Shown piece by piece: positions 17,395 through 25,915 of a stretch of DNA of 64,000 bases. A program made the position numbers and the translations under genes. The stretch is taken from contig JBCFAY010000006.1 in the NCBI GenBank assembly GCA_038562375.1, positions 95,877-159,876 of the forward strand. The letters run 5' to 3'. This DNA is from JBCFAY01 sp038562375. Its GTDB lineage: Bacteria; Bacillota; Clostridia; Christensenellales; CAG-138. The notes below the pieces were generated by a model. That model did not search any database. It had not been told where the DNA came from and worked only from the letters and a program-made list of their open reading frames with translations. Position 1 is the stretch's first letter; the number at the start of each line of letters is the position of its first letter.

Positions 17395-18446
17395 ACGCCC
17401 GCCTCCCCAAGCCTACGAACGGCTTTTTTCCTGTCGCGCATCAGCGCCTCGATCAGGCGGTCGGACGTGACCAGAAGCAGGATCGCGCCCTGTATGATCT
17501 GGGCCATATCGGGCGTGATGTCCGCGAACAGCGCCGCGCTCTCCGCGCCTTTTTCAAGGAAGGCGAAGAACAGCGCGACGAGCACCACGAGGATCGGATT
17601 GTTGCGCGCGATCATCGCGATCGACACGCCGTCCCAGCCGATGCCGGGCAGTTGGTTCCTCAGGCGAAAGGAGGTGGACATCACGTACGTCATGCCGCCG
17701 ACGCCCGCGAGCCCGCCGGAGATCAGCATCGCGGCCGACGCGACCGCCACGGTGTTGATGCCGCCGTATTTGGCAAACGACGGGTTCCTCCCGGTCATCG
17801 TGATCTCGTAGCCGAGGCGCGAACGCCTGATGCCGAAGTATACGAGCGCGACGAGCGCGAGCGCCAGAAACAGGCTGGAATTTAAATCGGACTTTTCAAG
17901 GAGCAGCGGAAAGCGGAAGTTCTCGCTCACGGCGTAGGAGGTCACGCCCTGCCCGGAGGAAATATCGCGGAAGGGGCCCTCCACGATCATGATGACGAGG
18001 TAGAAGATCATGTTGGCGACCATCAGCGAGGACATCATGATGCTCACGTTGAACTTGTTCTTCAAAAGATTGCAGATCGCCGAGGGGATCACGCCGCCGA
18101 GCATCGCCGCGAGGAACATCAGCGGCATCGCCAAGGGAGCGGGCCACCCCCGCAGGAAATACGCGGCGAGCGTGCCCGTGAGCATCCCGAAGTACACCAT
18201 GCCCTCTGTCCCGAGGTTCCACACCGAGGCGGAAAACGACACCGTCGCGGCGAGGCCCGTGATGATCAGCGGCACGGCCTTTGCAAGCATGTCCCCGAAG
18301 AAATAGACGCTGCTGAACGGGCCCGTGAAGAAGAATTTGAGCGCGACGGCCGGTTCGTCGCTGCACAGCAGTATGACGACGCAGGCCATCACAAGGCCCG
18401 AGAGTATCACAAGAAACTGGAAAAAGGTCTGCTTGCTACGATGCAT
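17391..18446 (-). CDS. BMP-type nucleoside ABC transporter permease 1
   Basis: The 351-residue permease has an N-terminal helix followed by a multi-spanning core with the family motif SFSASVWNLGTEGMVYFGML near residues 69-88. It overlaps the ATPase stop by 11 bases and the second permease start by four, so the three are one translational unit. It supplies half of the membrane channel of the BMP importer. Confidence 0.92.
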   Translation of the reverse strand: MHRSKQTFFQFLVILSGLVMACVVILLCSDEPAVALKFFFTGPFSSVYFFGDMLAKAVPLIITGLAATVSFSASVWNLGTEGMVYFGMLTGTLAAYFLRGWPAPLAMPLMFLAAMLGGVIPSAICNLLKNKFNVSIMMSSLMVANMIFYLVIMIVEGPFRDISSGQGVTSYAVSENFRFPLLLEKSDLNSSLFLALALVALVYFGIRRSRLGYEITMTGRNPSFAKYGGINTVAVASAAMLISGGLAGVGGMTYVMSTSFRLRNQLPGIGWDGVSIAMIARNNPILVVLVALFFAFLEKGAESAALFADITPDMAQIIQGAILLLVTSDRLIEALMRDRKKAVRRLGEAGV

Positions 18447-20007
18447 CCGGTTCCTCCTTCCCGCTCCCGGCGCAATAGCGCGCCTCCCGCTTCAGGCCGA
18501 GCATGTATTCCCCGATCTCCTCCTTGGAGAGGTTCCCCGTGTTCTCAAGGCAGGCGGTAAGTTCGCCCCTATGAAGGACGAGTATCCGGTCCGCCAGATC
18601 CATGATCTCGTTGATGTTGCTCGAAACGAGCAGTATCGCGAGGTTGCGCTCCCGGAGCGCGAGCACGCTGTCGTGGATATAGCGGGCCGATTCCACGTCC
18701 AGGCCCATCGTGATCTCGGCGGCGAGCAGCACCGCGGGATCGCAGGAAAGCTCCCGCGCGAGTATCGTCCTCTGGATGTGCCCGCCCGAGAGCGTGCCCA
18801 CGAAATGCCCCTCTCCGGGCGTCTTGATGCTGTATCGCCCGATGAGCTCTCCCGCCATACGGTTGATGGATTTCCAGTTCAGCCAGCCGCGCTTTGAAAA
18901 GGGAGCTTTAAAATAGCGGTCGACCACGACGTTTTCGGCGATTGTGGCCGCGGCGCACGAGCCGACGTGTATCCGGTCCTCCGGGATATAGCCCATGCCT
19001 TTCATGCGGCGCTTTACGGGCGAGAGGCCCGTCACGTCCTCTCCTTTGAGCTTGACCTTTCCCCGGCAGGGCTTCCTCAGGCCGAACAGCGTTTCGAGCA
19101 GTTCCTGCTGGCCGTTGCCGTTGATGCCCGCCATTGCCACGATCTCGCCCTCGCGCACGTCGAAGGATACGCCCTTGACGGCGTAGACGCGCCTGTTTTT
19201 AACCCAAATATCTTCGACGCTCAGCAGCGTCCTGCCCGGGGCACGGTCCGTACGGACGGTATCGGGCGCGAGGTGCCTGCCGACCATCATGCGCACCATC
19301 TCGGACGGGCTGAGCTCGCTCGTTTTGCCGGTCTGCACCGTCTCGCCGTTTCTCAGGACCGTCACCTCGTCGGTGATCGCGAGAACCTCCTCCACCTTAT
19401 GGCTGATGTAGATGATCGTCTTGCCCTGCTCGCGGAGCATCCGTATGGTCGAAAGCAGGCCCGCGATCTCCTGCTCGACGAGCACCGAGGTCGGCTCGTC
19501 GAATATCAAAAGATCCGCCCGGCTGTAGAGGATGCGCATGATCTCCACCTTCTGCCGCTGGCCCATCGAAAGGCTGCCCACCCTCGCGTCGAGGTCTATG
19601 TCGAACCCGCATTGTTGCGCCGTCGCCGCCGCGCCCGCGCGGGTCTTCGCTTCGTCGATCACGCCGAGGAAGTTGGTCGGCTCCATGCCCAGGACGACGT
19701 TCTCGGCCACGGTGTACTCGTCGATCAGCGAAAAGTGCTGATGCACCATGCCGATGCCGAGCTTGGTCGCATGGATGGCGTTCTTAACGTCCGTCTCCCG
19801 GTCCCTGTAGACGATTCTCCCGCCGTCCTTTTTTTCCACCCCGGCGAGTATCTTCATAAGCGTGGACTTGCCCGCGCCGTTTTCGCCCAAAAGGCCGTGC
19901 ACCGTGCCCTGCACAACTGAGAAGTCGGCTTTCTTGAGCGCGTGCACCTCGCGCCCGAAGGCCGTATACGTCTTATCGATCCCCTGCATGAGCAGATAGT
20001 TCTCCAA
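18436..20007 (-). CDS. BMP-type nucleoside ABC transporter ATPase (two ABC domains)
   Basis: The 523-residue protein has two ATPase domains in tandem, as in RbsA-like sugar and nucleoside importers. The first has Walker A GENGAGKST (about 42-50), signature LSMGQRQKVEIM and Walker B LLIFDEPTSVL. The second has the degenerate P-loop GINGNGQQELLETLFG and signature LSGGHIQRTILAREL, which is normal for this family. The start is TTG preceded by AAGGGGGCGG; an in-frame ATG six codons later is a weaker choice. It energises import of the ligand caught by the lipoprotein encoded upstream. Confidence 0.93.
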   Translation of the reverse strand: MENYLLMQGIDKTYTAFGREVHALKKADFSVVQGTVHGLLGENGAGKSTLMKILAGVEKKDGGRIVYRDRETDVKNAIHATKLGIGMVHQHFSLIDEYTVAENVVLGMEPTNFLGVIDEAKTRAGAAATAQQCGFDIDLDARVGSLSMGQRQKVEIMRILYSRADLLIFDEPTSVLVEQEIAGLLSTIRMLREQGKTIIYISHKVEEVLAITDEVTVLRNGETVQTGKTSELSPSEMVRMMVGRHLAPDTVRTDRAPGRTLLSVEDIWVKNRRVYAVKGVSFDVREGEIVAMAGINGNGQQELLETLFGLRKPCRGKVKLKGEDVTGLSPVKRRMKGMGYIPEDRIHVGSCAAATIAENVVVDRYFKAPFSKRGWLNWKSINRMAGELIGRYSIKTPGEGHFVGTLSGGHIQRTILARELSCDPAVLLAAEITMGLDVESARYIHDSVLALRERNLAILLVSSNINEIMDLADRILVLHRGELTACLENTGNLSKEEIGEYMLGLKREARYCAGSGKEEPDAS

Positions 20008-20037
20008 TTTACCGCCCCCTTTGGATCGTTTTACACA

Positions 20038-20061
20038 GGCGGCCGGAGGAATCCGGCCGCC
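20038..20061. terminator. Intercistronic hairpin between BMP lipoprotein and ABC genes
   Basis: A perfect 10-bp GC stem (20038-20047 with 20052-20061) with a GGAA loop sits right after the lipoprotein stop and before the transporter ATPase. No U-run follows. Such hairpins commonly stabilise the binding-protein message or attenuate downstream genes. Confidence 0.55.
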
Positions 20062-20079
20062 CGCCTTAGCCGCGAAGGG

Positions 20080-21210
20080 TTACGAGATCGGCCTTCTCGG
20101 GTCGATCGACCCGTCGCCCAGGCCCTGATAGGCCTTCTGCATCGCGTCCTGGATGTCCTTGGGGACGGCTTCAAGGTATACCGGATCGTCGAAGGTGAAC
20201 GTCACGGCCCCTTCCTTCGCGCCGGCGGCTTCGGTCGTGCCCCAGGGGAGCGCGCCGGTGATCGCCTTATACGCCGCGTCGTACGAAGCCTTGCTGCCTT
20301 CGACCATCGTGCAGCCCACGATGGTTTTTGGATCGAGATGGATCGAGTTGTTGTCGCTCGAGATCGCGTAAACGTTCTGCGCGGCCGCTTCCGTCACGCA
20401 GCCGTACGCCGACGCGCCGGTCGTGTAATAGACGATGTCCGCGCCCTTGGCGATCATCGCGCGCGCGACGGCGGCGCCCTTCTGCGGGTCCACCCAATCG
20501 CCGATAATGGAGTTGAGGATCTCGATGTTGGGGTCGACGTCCTTCACGCCGTTGGTAAAGCCGGTCTTGAGATCGATCTCCCAGGGATCGTACACGTCGG
20601 TGAACACGAGGCCGACGACCAGATCCTCGTTCGCCCGCTCCATCGAGCTCTTGGTCACCAGGCCGCAGTAATAGCCGCCCAGGTACCCGAGCTGGTACAG
20701 GTCGAACGCGATGCCCCAGACGTTCGCAGGGATCTTCTGGTCCGGCATCTCGCTGCGGTAGCTCTCGAGATCGCCGTTGATCAGGGCGAACTTCTGGTCG
20801 GGATAGGCGGCGCTCGCGGCCGCGACGTCGTACTTCATCGCGTCCGTCGCGGTGAAGATGATGTCGTAGAGCTTCGATTCCGCGAGGCTGTTGAGGTATT
20901 TTCCGTAGGCGTTCCAGTCGTCTCCGCCTTCCACGACCTTGGGCTCGGGAGCGCCCAGTTCCGCGCAGGCTTGTTTGATGCCGCCGACGATCATCTGGAA
21001 AATCGGGTTTTCGCCCTCGATGCCCGGGAGCATGATCGCGGTGGCCACGTCGGGATATTGTTCGGCCGCCTTTGTCGCCTCCGGGGCGGCGCTGCTCCCC
21101 GGCGCGGTTGTCGGGGCGGCGGTATTGCCGGCGTTCTGCGTCCCGCCGCTGCACGCGCCAAGGAGCATCACCAGCGCCAATATCAGTGCGATCCAGCAAT
21201 TCCTCTTCAT
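20080..21210 (-). CDS. BMP-family substrate-binding lipoprotein (PnrA-like)
   Basis: From the ATG at 21210 (preceded by GGAGGATG) the 376-residue protein has a lipoprotein signal with lipobox LGAC near residues 17-20. A linker of Ala/Thr/Pro follows, then a periplasmic-binding fold of the BMP/PnrA type (DIIFTATDAMKYDVAAASAAYPDQKFALING and GADIVYYTTGASAYGCVTEAA are family-like stretches). It is membrane-anchored outside the cell and hands nucleosides or similar ligands to the ABC importer. It lies directly downstream of the Mch gene, linking transport and the C1 enzymes in one leftward unit. Confidence 0.92.
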   Translation of the reverse strand: MKRNCWIALILALVMLLGACSGGTQNAGNTAAPTTAPGSSAAPEATKAAEQYPDVATAIMLPGIEGENPIFQMIVGGIKQACAELGAPEPKVVEGGDDWNAYGKYLNSLAESKLYDIIFTATDAMKYDVAAASAAYPDQKFALINGDLESYRSEMPDQKIPANVWGIAFDLYQLGYLGGYYCGLVTKSSMERANEDLVVGLVFTDVYDPWEIDLKTGFTNGVKDVDPNIEILNSIIGDWVDPQKGAAVARAMIAKGADIVYYTTGASAYGCVTEAAAQNVYAISSDNNSIHLDPKTIVGCTMVEGSKASYDAAYKAITGALPWGTTEAAGAKEGAVTFTFDDPVYLEAVPKDIQDAMQKAYQGLGDGSIDPRRPIS

Positions 21211-21266
21211 AGTTTCATCCTCCATCGTTTTTTCGATATGCAAAGCGCGCGCGGCGCTAAGGGAAA

Positions 21267-22244
21267 CTAAATCAGATTGGAAAGCAGCAGGTCGTAATTC
21301 GCCCTGCCCGCCGCGTATACCCGGCGGGAATTCAGATCGTTGACGGTCACGACCGCCAGTTTATTGATGCCGCCGATATTGGGGATCTTGAAAAAATCGC
21401 CTCCGGCCGCCTCGAGAAGGTCGATAAACAGCGCGCCGTAGATGTCGAGCGATTCAAACGTCAAGTCGTATGCGAGCTTTTTCACGTCCCAGCCCGGCTC
21501 CGCGCGCATCGTCAGATAGGCGCAGCCCGCGTAATGCAGGAAATCGTCCGGGAGCAGCCGTTTTTTCCCTTTTGCCCCGGAGTTGACCGGGCAGATCGGC
21601 GACCGGCCGACGATCTGCTCCACCGCGGCCGCGGGATACCCGAGCGATTTTTCCATTGTTAAGAGGATGTTCTCGTTCATCCTGCCGGAGATCTGCGTGC
21701 TTCCGGCGACGCTTTCCTGCGGCGCGACGACGAGGCGCAGATCCTCCGCATTGCACTTTACCCGCTCCGCGAGGCGGCGCGCCCATGCACAGTCCGGCAA
21801 TTCGTCCGCCTGAACCACCGCCGAAAGCGTGTTTTTGGCGTCCTGAAGCGGGATGTCGCGATCGATAAAGGGGTTTTCCTCCAGATGCAGCTTGATCGGG
21901 CCCGAGAGCATCACGCCCTCGAAGCCGAACGCGGACTGCAGCTTAAAGGTCGAAAGCGCCGGGGCAAAGGATTCCACGGCGATCGCCGGGAACGGCGTCC
22001 CGCCGCATTCGGCGACGCCGATCGAAGCGCGGGCCAATCCCCCCTGGCAAAGCTCGCTCACTTTGGCGCCCGTTTCAAACGAACCGGCGGTTTCGACCCC
22101 GGCGTCCAGCACCTGCGCGCCGCACGCCAGGCGCGCGCGGGCGACGCGGTACCGCTCCGGGCCCCCGGCGAGATCCTCGTACAAATTTTTGCAGCACCGG
22201 TCGATCGTTGAAAGGGAAACCCGGATCCGGCCTTGCTCAACCAT
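21267..22244 (-). CDS. mch: Methenyltetrahydromethanopterin cyclohydrolase (Mch), divergent
   Basis: The 325-residue protein lines up with Mch over its full length (usual 315-325). It has VLDAGVETAGSFETGAK then SELCQGGLA (about 45-71), LVVAPQESVAGSTQISGR (171-188), a PICPVN block, FFKIPNIGG, and a C-terminal VNDLNSRRVYAAGRANYDL. Mch opens 5,10-methenyl-tetrahydromethanopterin to the formyl form in the cytoplasm, the step just before Ftr. The usual SGPARA segment reads SGPIKL here, so it is a distant member. It sits between E2 of a 2-oxoacid dehydrogenase and the BMP importer. GAGGAG lies about 10 bases before the ATG. This second, separate C1 gene confirms that the H4MPT pathway is genuine. 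Confidence 0.88.
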   Translation of the reverse strand: MVEQGRIRVSLSTIDRCCKNLYEDLAGGPERYRVARARLACGAQVLDAGVETAGSFETGAKVSELCQGGLARASIGVAECGGTPFPAIAVESFAPALSTFKLQSAFGFEGVMLSGPIKLHLEENPFIDRDIPLQDAKNTLSAVVQADELPDCAWARRLAERVKCNAEDLRLVVAPQESVAGSTQISGRMNENILLTMEKSLGYPAAAVEQIVGRSPICPVNSGAKGKKRLLPDDFLHYAGCAYLTMRAEPGWDVKKLAYDLTFESLDIYGALFIDLLEAAGGDFFKIPNIGGINKLAVVTVNDLNSRRVYAAGRANYDLLLSNLI

Positions 22245-22327
22245 CGGACACCATCTCCTCGGTTTATTCTACAGCGGCGAAGGGGAGCCCATACGCCTTA
22301 AAACATCTTTGAATGCGCGGGATCGGT

Positions 22328-23740
22328 TCAAATCCAGGCAAATTCGACGAGGTTTTGAACGATCTTTTGTAGGAACCTTGCCGCGGGCGCGCCGTTGATC
22401 GCGCGGTGATCGTACGTCAGGCACAGGTTCATCACGGGTTCGATCCGTATGCCCCCGCCGCGCGCGACGGGCCGATCCACCATCGCGCACACGCCCAGCA
22501 TCGCGCTCTCGGGCGGGTTGAGCACCGGCGTAAACCCGGTGACGCCGAGCATGCCGAGGTTGCTCACGCTCATGCAGGCTCCGCCCGCGTCGCCTTCCGA
22601 CAGCTTGCCCGCGCGGTTGCGGGCCGCAAGCTCCTCGAGCTCGAGCGAGATGGTCCGGATGTCCTTTATGTTCGCGTTCCGGATCACGGGCACGAAAAGG
22701 CCCGCGGGAGCGTCCGCCGCCACGCCGATATCGATTTGCGCGCTCAGCCTGAAACTGCGCTCGTCATAGACCTGCAGCCGGATATCGGGATGCTCCTCGA
22801 GCGCCATGGCAACCGCCTTGACGATCAGCGCGGTATAGCTTAATTTGACGCCCGCGTCGAGATATTTCGGCTTGAGCCGCTCGTAGAGCTCTTTGAGCGG
22901 GGCGACATGCGCCTCGGCCATCACCGTCGTCTGCGCGGATTCCAAAAGGCTCTTTTTCATCGCCTCGGCCGTCGCGCGCCGGATCGCGGTCATGGGAACG
23001 AGCCCGTCCCCGGGGGCCGTCCGCGCGGCGGCGGGCAAGGTTTCAGCGGGAGCGGCCTGCGCTTTTTCCGCCGTCTCCCCGGGAAGAGCGGGCCGGCCGT
23101 GGGCCTTTACGTCCTCGATCGTTATCATGCCGAGCAATCCGCTGCCCGCGATGTGGGCGTACGCAAGCCCCGCCTGCTCGGCGTACTTCCTCGCGCGGGG
23201 CGTGATGGGGACCTTCGCGGGCGCTCCGCTCCCGGGGGCCCGCCCCGCCGGGGAAACGTACGCCCCGGCTGCGGATGTTTGCGCCGCCCGCTCCCGCGCT
23301 TTGGGCGCTTCCATCGCGCGCCTCACGTCGCCGATCAATACCCTGTTGTTTTCGCCCGTGCCCGCGATCGATGGCGCGTTGACGCCCGCCCTTTCCGCGA
23401 GCGCTTTCGCGCGCGGGCTGAAAAGGGGAACGCCCCGCTTGGCGGCTTCGGGCGCGGCGTCCTGCCCGGGGGCCTCTTTGGGGACCGCTTCCGGGTCGCC
23501 GCCCGCACATTCGATCGCGCAGATGTCGCCGCCGCAGGGAGCGGATTCTCCCTCGCGGAGCAGTATTTTTACCAAGCTTCCGTCGCAGGGCGCGACGGCG
23601 TTGTTGGTAAGCTTTTCGGACTGTATTTCGGCGATCGGATCGCCTTTTTTTACCGCGCCGCCCTCTTTGACCAGCCAGGCGGAGATCGTTCCCTCCTCCA
23701 TGGACAGGCCGAATTTGGGCATCCCAACATTGATGTGCAT
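22328..23740 (-). CDS. 2-oxoacid/acetoin dehydrogenase E2 (lipoyl acyltransferase)
   Basis: The 470-residue protein has one N-terminal lipoyl domain (lysine in EIQSEKLTNNA, about 38-48), two peripheral-subunit-binding domains (SPRAKALAERAGV and TPRARKYAEQAGL), and a C-terminal acyltransferase domain. The catalytic motif reads DHRAINGAPA, with Asn where many E2 proteins have Asp; the His is kept. The E2 passes an acyl group from the E1 TPP adduct to CoA. No E3 (dihydrolipoamide dehydrogenase) is in the window. AAGGAG precedes the ATG. Pyruvate, acetoin and branched 2-oxoacids are all possible substrates. Confidence 0.92.
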   Translation of the reverse strand: MHINVGMPKFGLSMEEGTISAWLVKEGGAVKKGDPIAEIQSEKLTNNAVAPCDGSLVKILLREGESAPCGGDICAIECAGGDPEAVPKEAPGQDAAPEAAKRGVPLFSPRAKALAERAGVNAPSIAGTGENNRVLIGDVRRAMEAPKARERAAQTSAAGAYVSPAGRAPGSGAPAKVPITPRARKYAEQAGLAYAHIAGSGLLGMITIEDVKAHGRPALPGETAEKAQAAPAETLPAAARTAPGDGLVPMTAIRRATAEAMKKSLLESAQTTVMAEAHVAPLKELYERLKPKYLDAGVKLSYTALIVKAVAMALEEHPDIRLQVYDERSFRLSAQIDIGVAADAPAGLFVPVIRNANIKDIRTISLELEELAARNRAGKLSEGDAGGACMSVSNLGMLGVTGFTPVLNPPESAMLGVCAMVDRPVARGGGIRIEPVMNLCLTYDHRAINGAPAARFLQKIVQNLVEFAWI

Positions 23741-23750
23741 CGATGTCTCC

Positions 23751-24728
23751 TTAAAAATCGATCGCCGCCCTGACCGCCCGGGCGATATCGGCGGGGCTAG
23801 GCATATAGTAATCCTCGAGCTTGGGCGCGAAGGACACCGGAACGTCGAGCGACGTTACCCGCGCGATGGGCGCGGCGAGGTATTCAAAGTACTTTTCGCC
23901 GACCATCGCAGAGATCTCGGCTGCCCAGCCGCCCTTCTTCGGCCCTTCCTGCGCGATCACGAGGCGGCCCGTCTTGGCGACGGATTTTGCGATGGTCTCG
24001 CGGTCGTAAGGCATCACGGTGCGAAGGTTGATGATCTCCGCCGAGACGCCGTCCTTGTCGAGCTCCTCGGCCGCCTTTTGAGCCATGCCGACCGTGAGCT
24101 GCAACGCGACGATCGTAACGTCCTTGCCCTCGCGCACGACATGCGCCTTGCAAAGCGGCACCTCGTAGGGCTCCTCGGGCACCTCGCCCCTGGTGTTCAA
24201 GAGCACCTTATGCTCGAGAAACAATACCGGGTTGTCGTTTCGGATGGCCGCGATGAGCATCCCCTTGGCCTCGTACGGCGTGGCCGGGGATGCGATGATG
24301 AGGCCCGGGGTGTTCAAAAACCAGCTCTCCACGGTCGCGGAATGATGATAGGCGCAGCGGATGCCCGCGCCCTGCGGCGCGCGGATGACCACCGGACAGT
24401 TCGCCTCCTCCTGGAACATGAAGTTCAGCTTTGCCGTGCTGTTGACGATCTGGTCGAAGCACACGCCCATGAAGTCCGCGAACATGATCTCCGCGATGGG
24501 CCTGAGCCCGCACAGCGCCGCGCCGTTTGCCAAGCCTACGATCGCCGCCTCGGAGAGCGCGGTGTCGAATATCCGGTCGGGCCAGCGGTGATAGATCCCC
24601 TGCGTCAGGCCGAAATCGCCGCCCATCTTGGCGACGTCCTCGCCGAGCACGAACACCCGGTCGTCCCGCTCCATCTCCTGATGCATCGCCTCGTTGATCG
24701 CCTTGGAATAAGAGATGATCCTGCTCAT
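23751..24728 (-). CDS. 2-oxoacid/acetoin dehydrogenase E1 beta subunit
   Basis: Starting at the ATG at 24728, which overlaps the E1 alpha stop (ATGA) and follows GGAGG, the 325-residue protein is a standard transketolase-like E1 beta. It has VLGEDVAKMGGDFGLT near residue 27, FDTALSEAAIVGLANGAAL near 55-73, and a C-terminal LEDYYMPSPADIARAVRAA. With E1 alpha it forms the alpha2beta2 thiamine-diphosphate enzyme. The usual length and intact motifs suggest activity. Confidence 0.94.
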   Translation of the reverse strand: MSRIISYSKAINEAMHQEMERDDRVFVLGEDVAKMGGDFGLTQGIYHRWPDRIFDTALSEAAIVGLANGAALCGLRPIAEIMFADFMGVCFDQIVNSTAKLNFMFQEEANCPVVIRAPQGAGIRCAYHHSATVESWFLNTPGLIIASPATPYEAKGMLIAAIRNDNPVLFLEHKVLLNTRGEVPEEPYEVPLCKAHVVREGKDVTIVALQLTVGMAQKAAEELDKDGVSAEIINLRTVMPYDRETIAKSVAKTGRLVIAQEGPKKGGWAAEISAMVGEKYFEYLAAPIARVTSLDVPVSFAPKLEDYYMPSPADIARAVRAAIDF

Positions 24729-25708
24729 CTGTCCACCTCCACCTCGATGCCTTCGTACACATGGCTGAGCGCCGCGCCAAGCTCCGGCTCGGGGCTCGCA
24801 AGCGAGAATTCGAGCATCGCCTGAACATCGGCGCGGATGCTCTCCTCGACGGCGGCAAGCTCCCCGTCCGTCATCCCCTCGCGCTCGATGAGCACGTTCC
24901 TCGCGAGCTTGACGGGGTCCCGCGCCTTCCACGCGGCCACTTCCTCCTCGGGCCGGTACGCGGCGGGGTCGCCCGCGAAGTGCCCCTGCCAGCGGTATGT
25001 AACATACTCGATCAGCGACGGGCCTCCTCCGCTGCGGGCGAGCGCCACGGCCTTTTCGGTCGTTTCCACCACGGCTTCGACGTCGTTGCCGTCCACGCGC
25101 CAGGACGGAACGCCGTAGCCGTCCGCCCACTGCCGGAGCTCCTTTTGCGGATGCGCGTCGCAGCAGCGGGTGGAGATCGCGTACTGGTTGTTGATCAGGC
25201 AATAGAGGATCGGAAGCTTCCACGTGGCGGCCATGTTCATGCTCTCGTGGCAGGCGCCCTCGCCGAGCGTTCCGTCGCCCATGAATACGGCGCTCACGTC
25301 GTCGTTCTTCTTATACTTGCTCGCGAACGCGGTGCCGAGCGCCGTTACGACGGTCGAACCCTGTATGCCGTTGAAGCCGTGGTTGCGGCAGGACCAGTCG
25401 TGGACATGCATGGAGCCGCCGCGCCCGCCGTTGATGCCGGTCGCCTTGCCGAAGATCTCCGCCATCACGAGCTTGGGGGCGGTTCCGCACAGGCAGATCG
25501 CGCCGTGGCCGCGATGATCGGGATATTTGAAATCCGTCTTCCGGAGCGAGTCCACGACGCCCGCCTGACACGCCTCCTGCCCGGTGGATAGGTGCACGAA
25601 GCCCGGTATGGTGCCGTTTGCGGCATATTCCTGTATGACGTCCTCGAAGCGGCGTATCATGAACATGTCGCGATAGAGTTTCAACAGTCTTTCCTTCGAT
25701 AATGCCAT
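24725..25708 (-). CDS. 2-oxoacid/acetoin dehydrogenase E1 alpha subunit
   Basis: The ATG at 25708, with AAGGAG upstream, gives 327 residues, the usual AcoA length. The thiamine-diphosphate motif runs from GDGTLGEGACHESMNMA to CLINNQYA. GGRGGSMHVHD and STGQEACQAGVV are family marks. It decarboxylates a 2-oxoacid or cleaves acetoin. The gene stands first of E1alpha-E1beta-E2-Mch-BMP in a leftward run. The AcoX-like kinase at 5.2 kb would be consistent with an acetoin-dehydrogenase-type system, but substrate is open. Confidence 0.94.
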   Translation of the reverse strand: MALSKERLLKLYRDMFMIRRFEDVIQEYAANGTIPGFVHLSTGQEACQAGVVDSLRKTDFKYPDHRGHGAICLCGTAPKLVMAEIFGKATGINGGRGGSMHVHDWSCRNHGFNGIQGSTVVTALGTAFASKYKKNDDVSAVFMGDGTLGEGACHESMNMAATWKLPILYCLINNQYAISTRCCDAHPQKELRQWADGYGVPSWRVDGNDVEAVVETTEKAVALARSGGGPSLIEYVTYRWQGHFAGDPAAYRPEEEVAAWKARDPVKLARNVLIEREGMTDGELAAVEESIRADVQAMLEFSLASPEPELGAALSHVYEGIEVEVDR

Positions 25709-25838
25709 GGTTCTACTCCTTCGCCTTTCCGGCCCACAAACATACAGTTCAAGCGCCCGGACCTCGTGAGCCGGAAGACCCTTAAGCGCTGCAACCGCCG
25801 CGGACGCCCTTCTTTGGAGGCGCTCGCGGCAAAATTCA

Positions 25839-25872
25839 TTCCGTTTCAAGCGGGACGCAAGCCGAAACGGAA
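25839..25872 (-). terminator. Weak hairpin between deaminase 2 and E1 alpha
   Basis: Nine-base arms TTCCGTTTC (25839-25847) and GAAACGGAA (25864-25872) with a 16-base loop lie 44 bases past the amidohydrolase stop. On the minus strand the hairpin is followed by a short ATTTTG stretch. It may partly terminate or attenuate. The remaining 25709-25915 spacer shows no gene. Confidence 0.4.
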
Positions 25873-25915
25873 CCCTTTCCCGCTCCCGGTCTCGCGCCCG
25901 TGGGCATCCATCCGC

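Noticed and set aside
22893..24824. Plus-strand 643-codon open frame
   Set aside because: It lies antisense to the E2 and E1 beta genes, which have clear motifs and ribosome sites.
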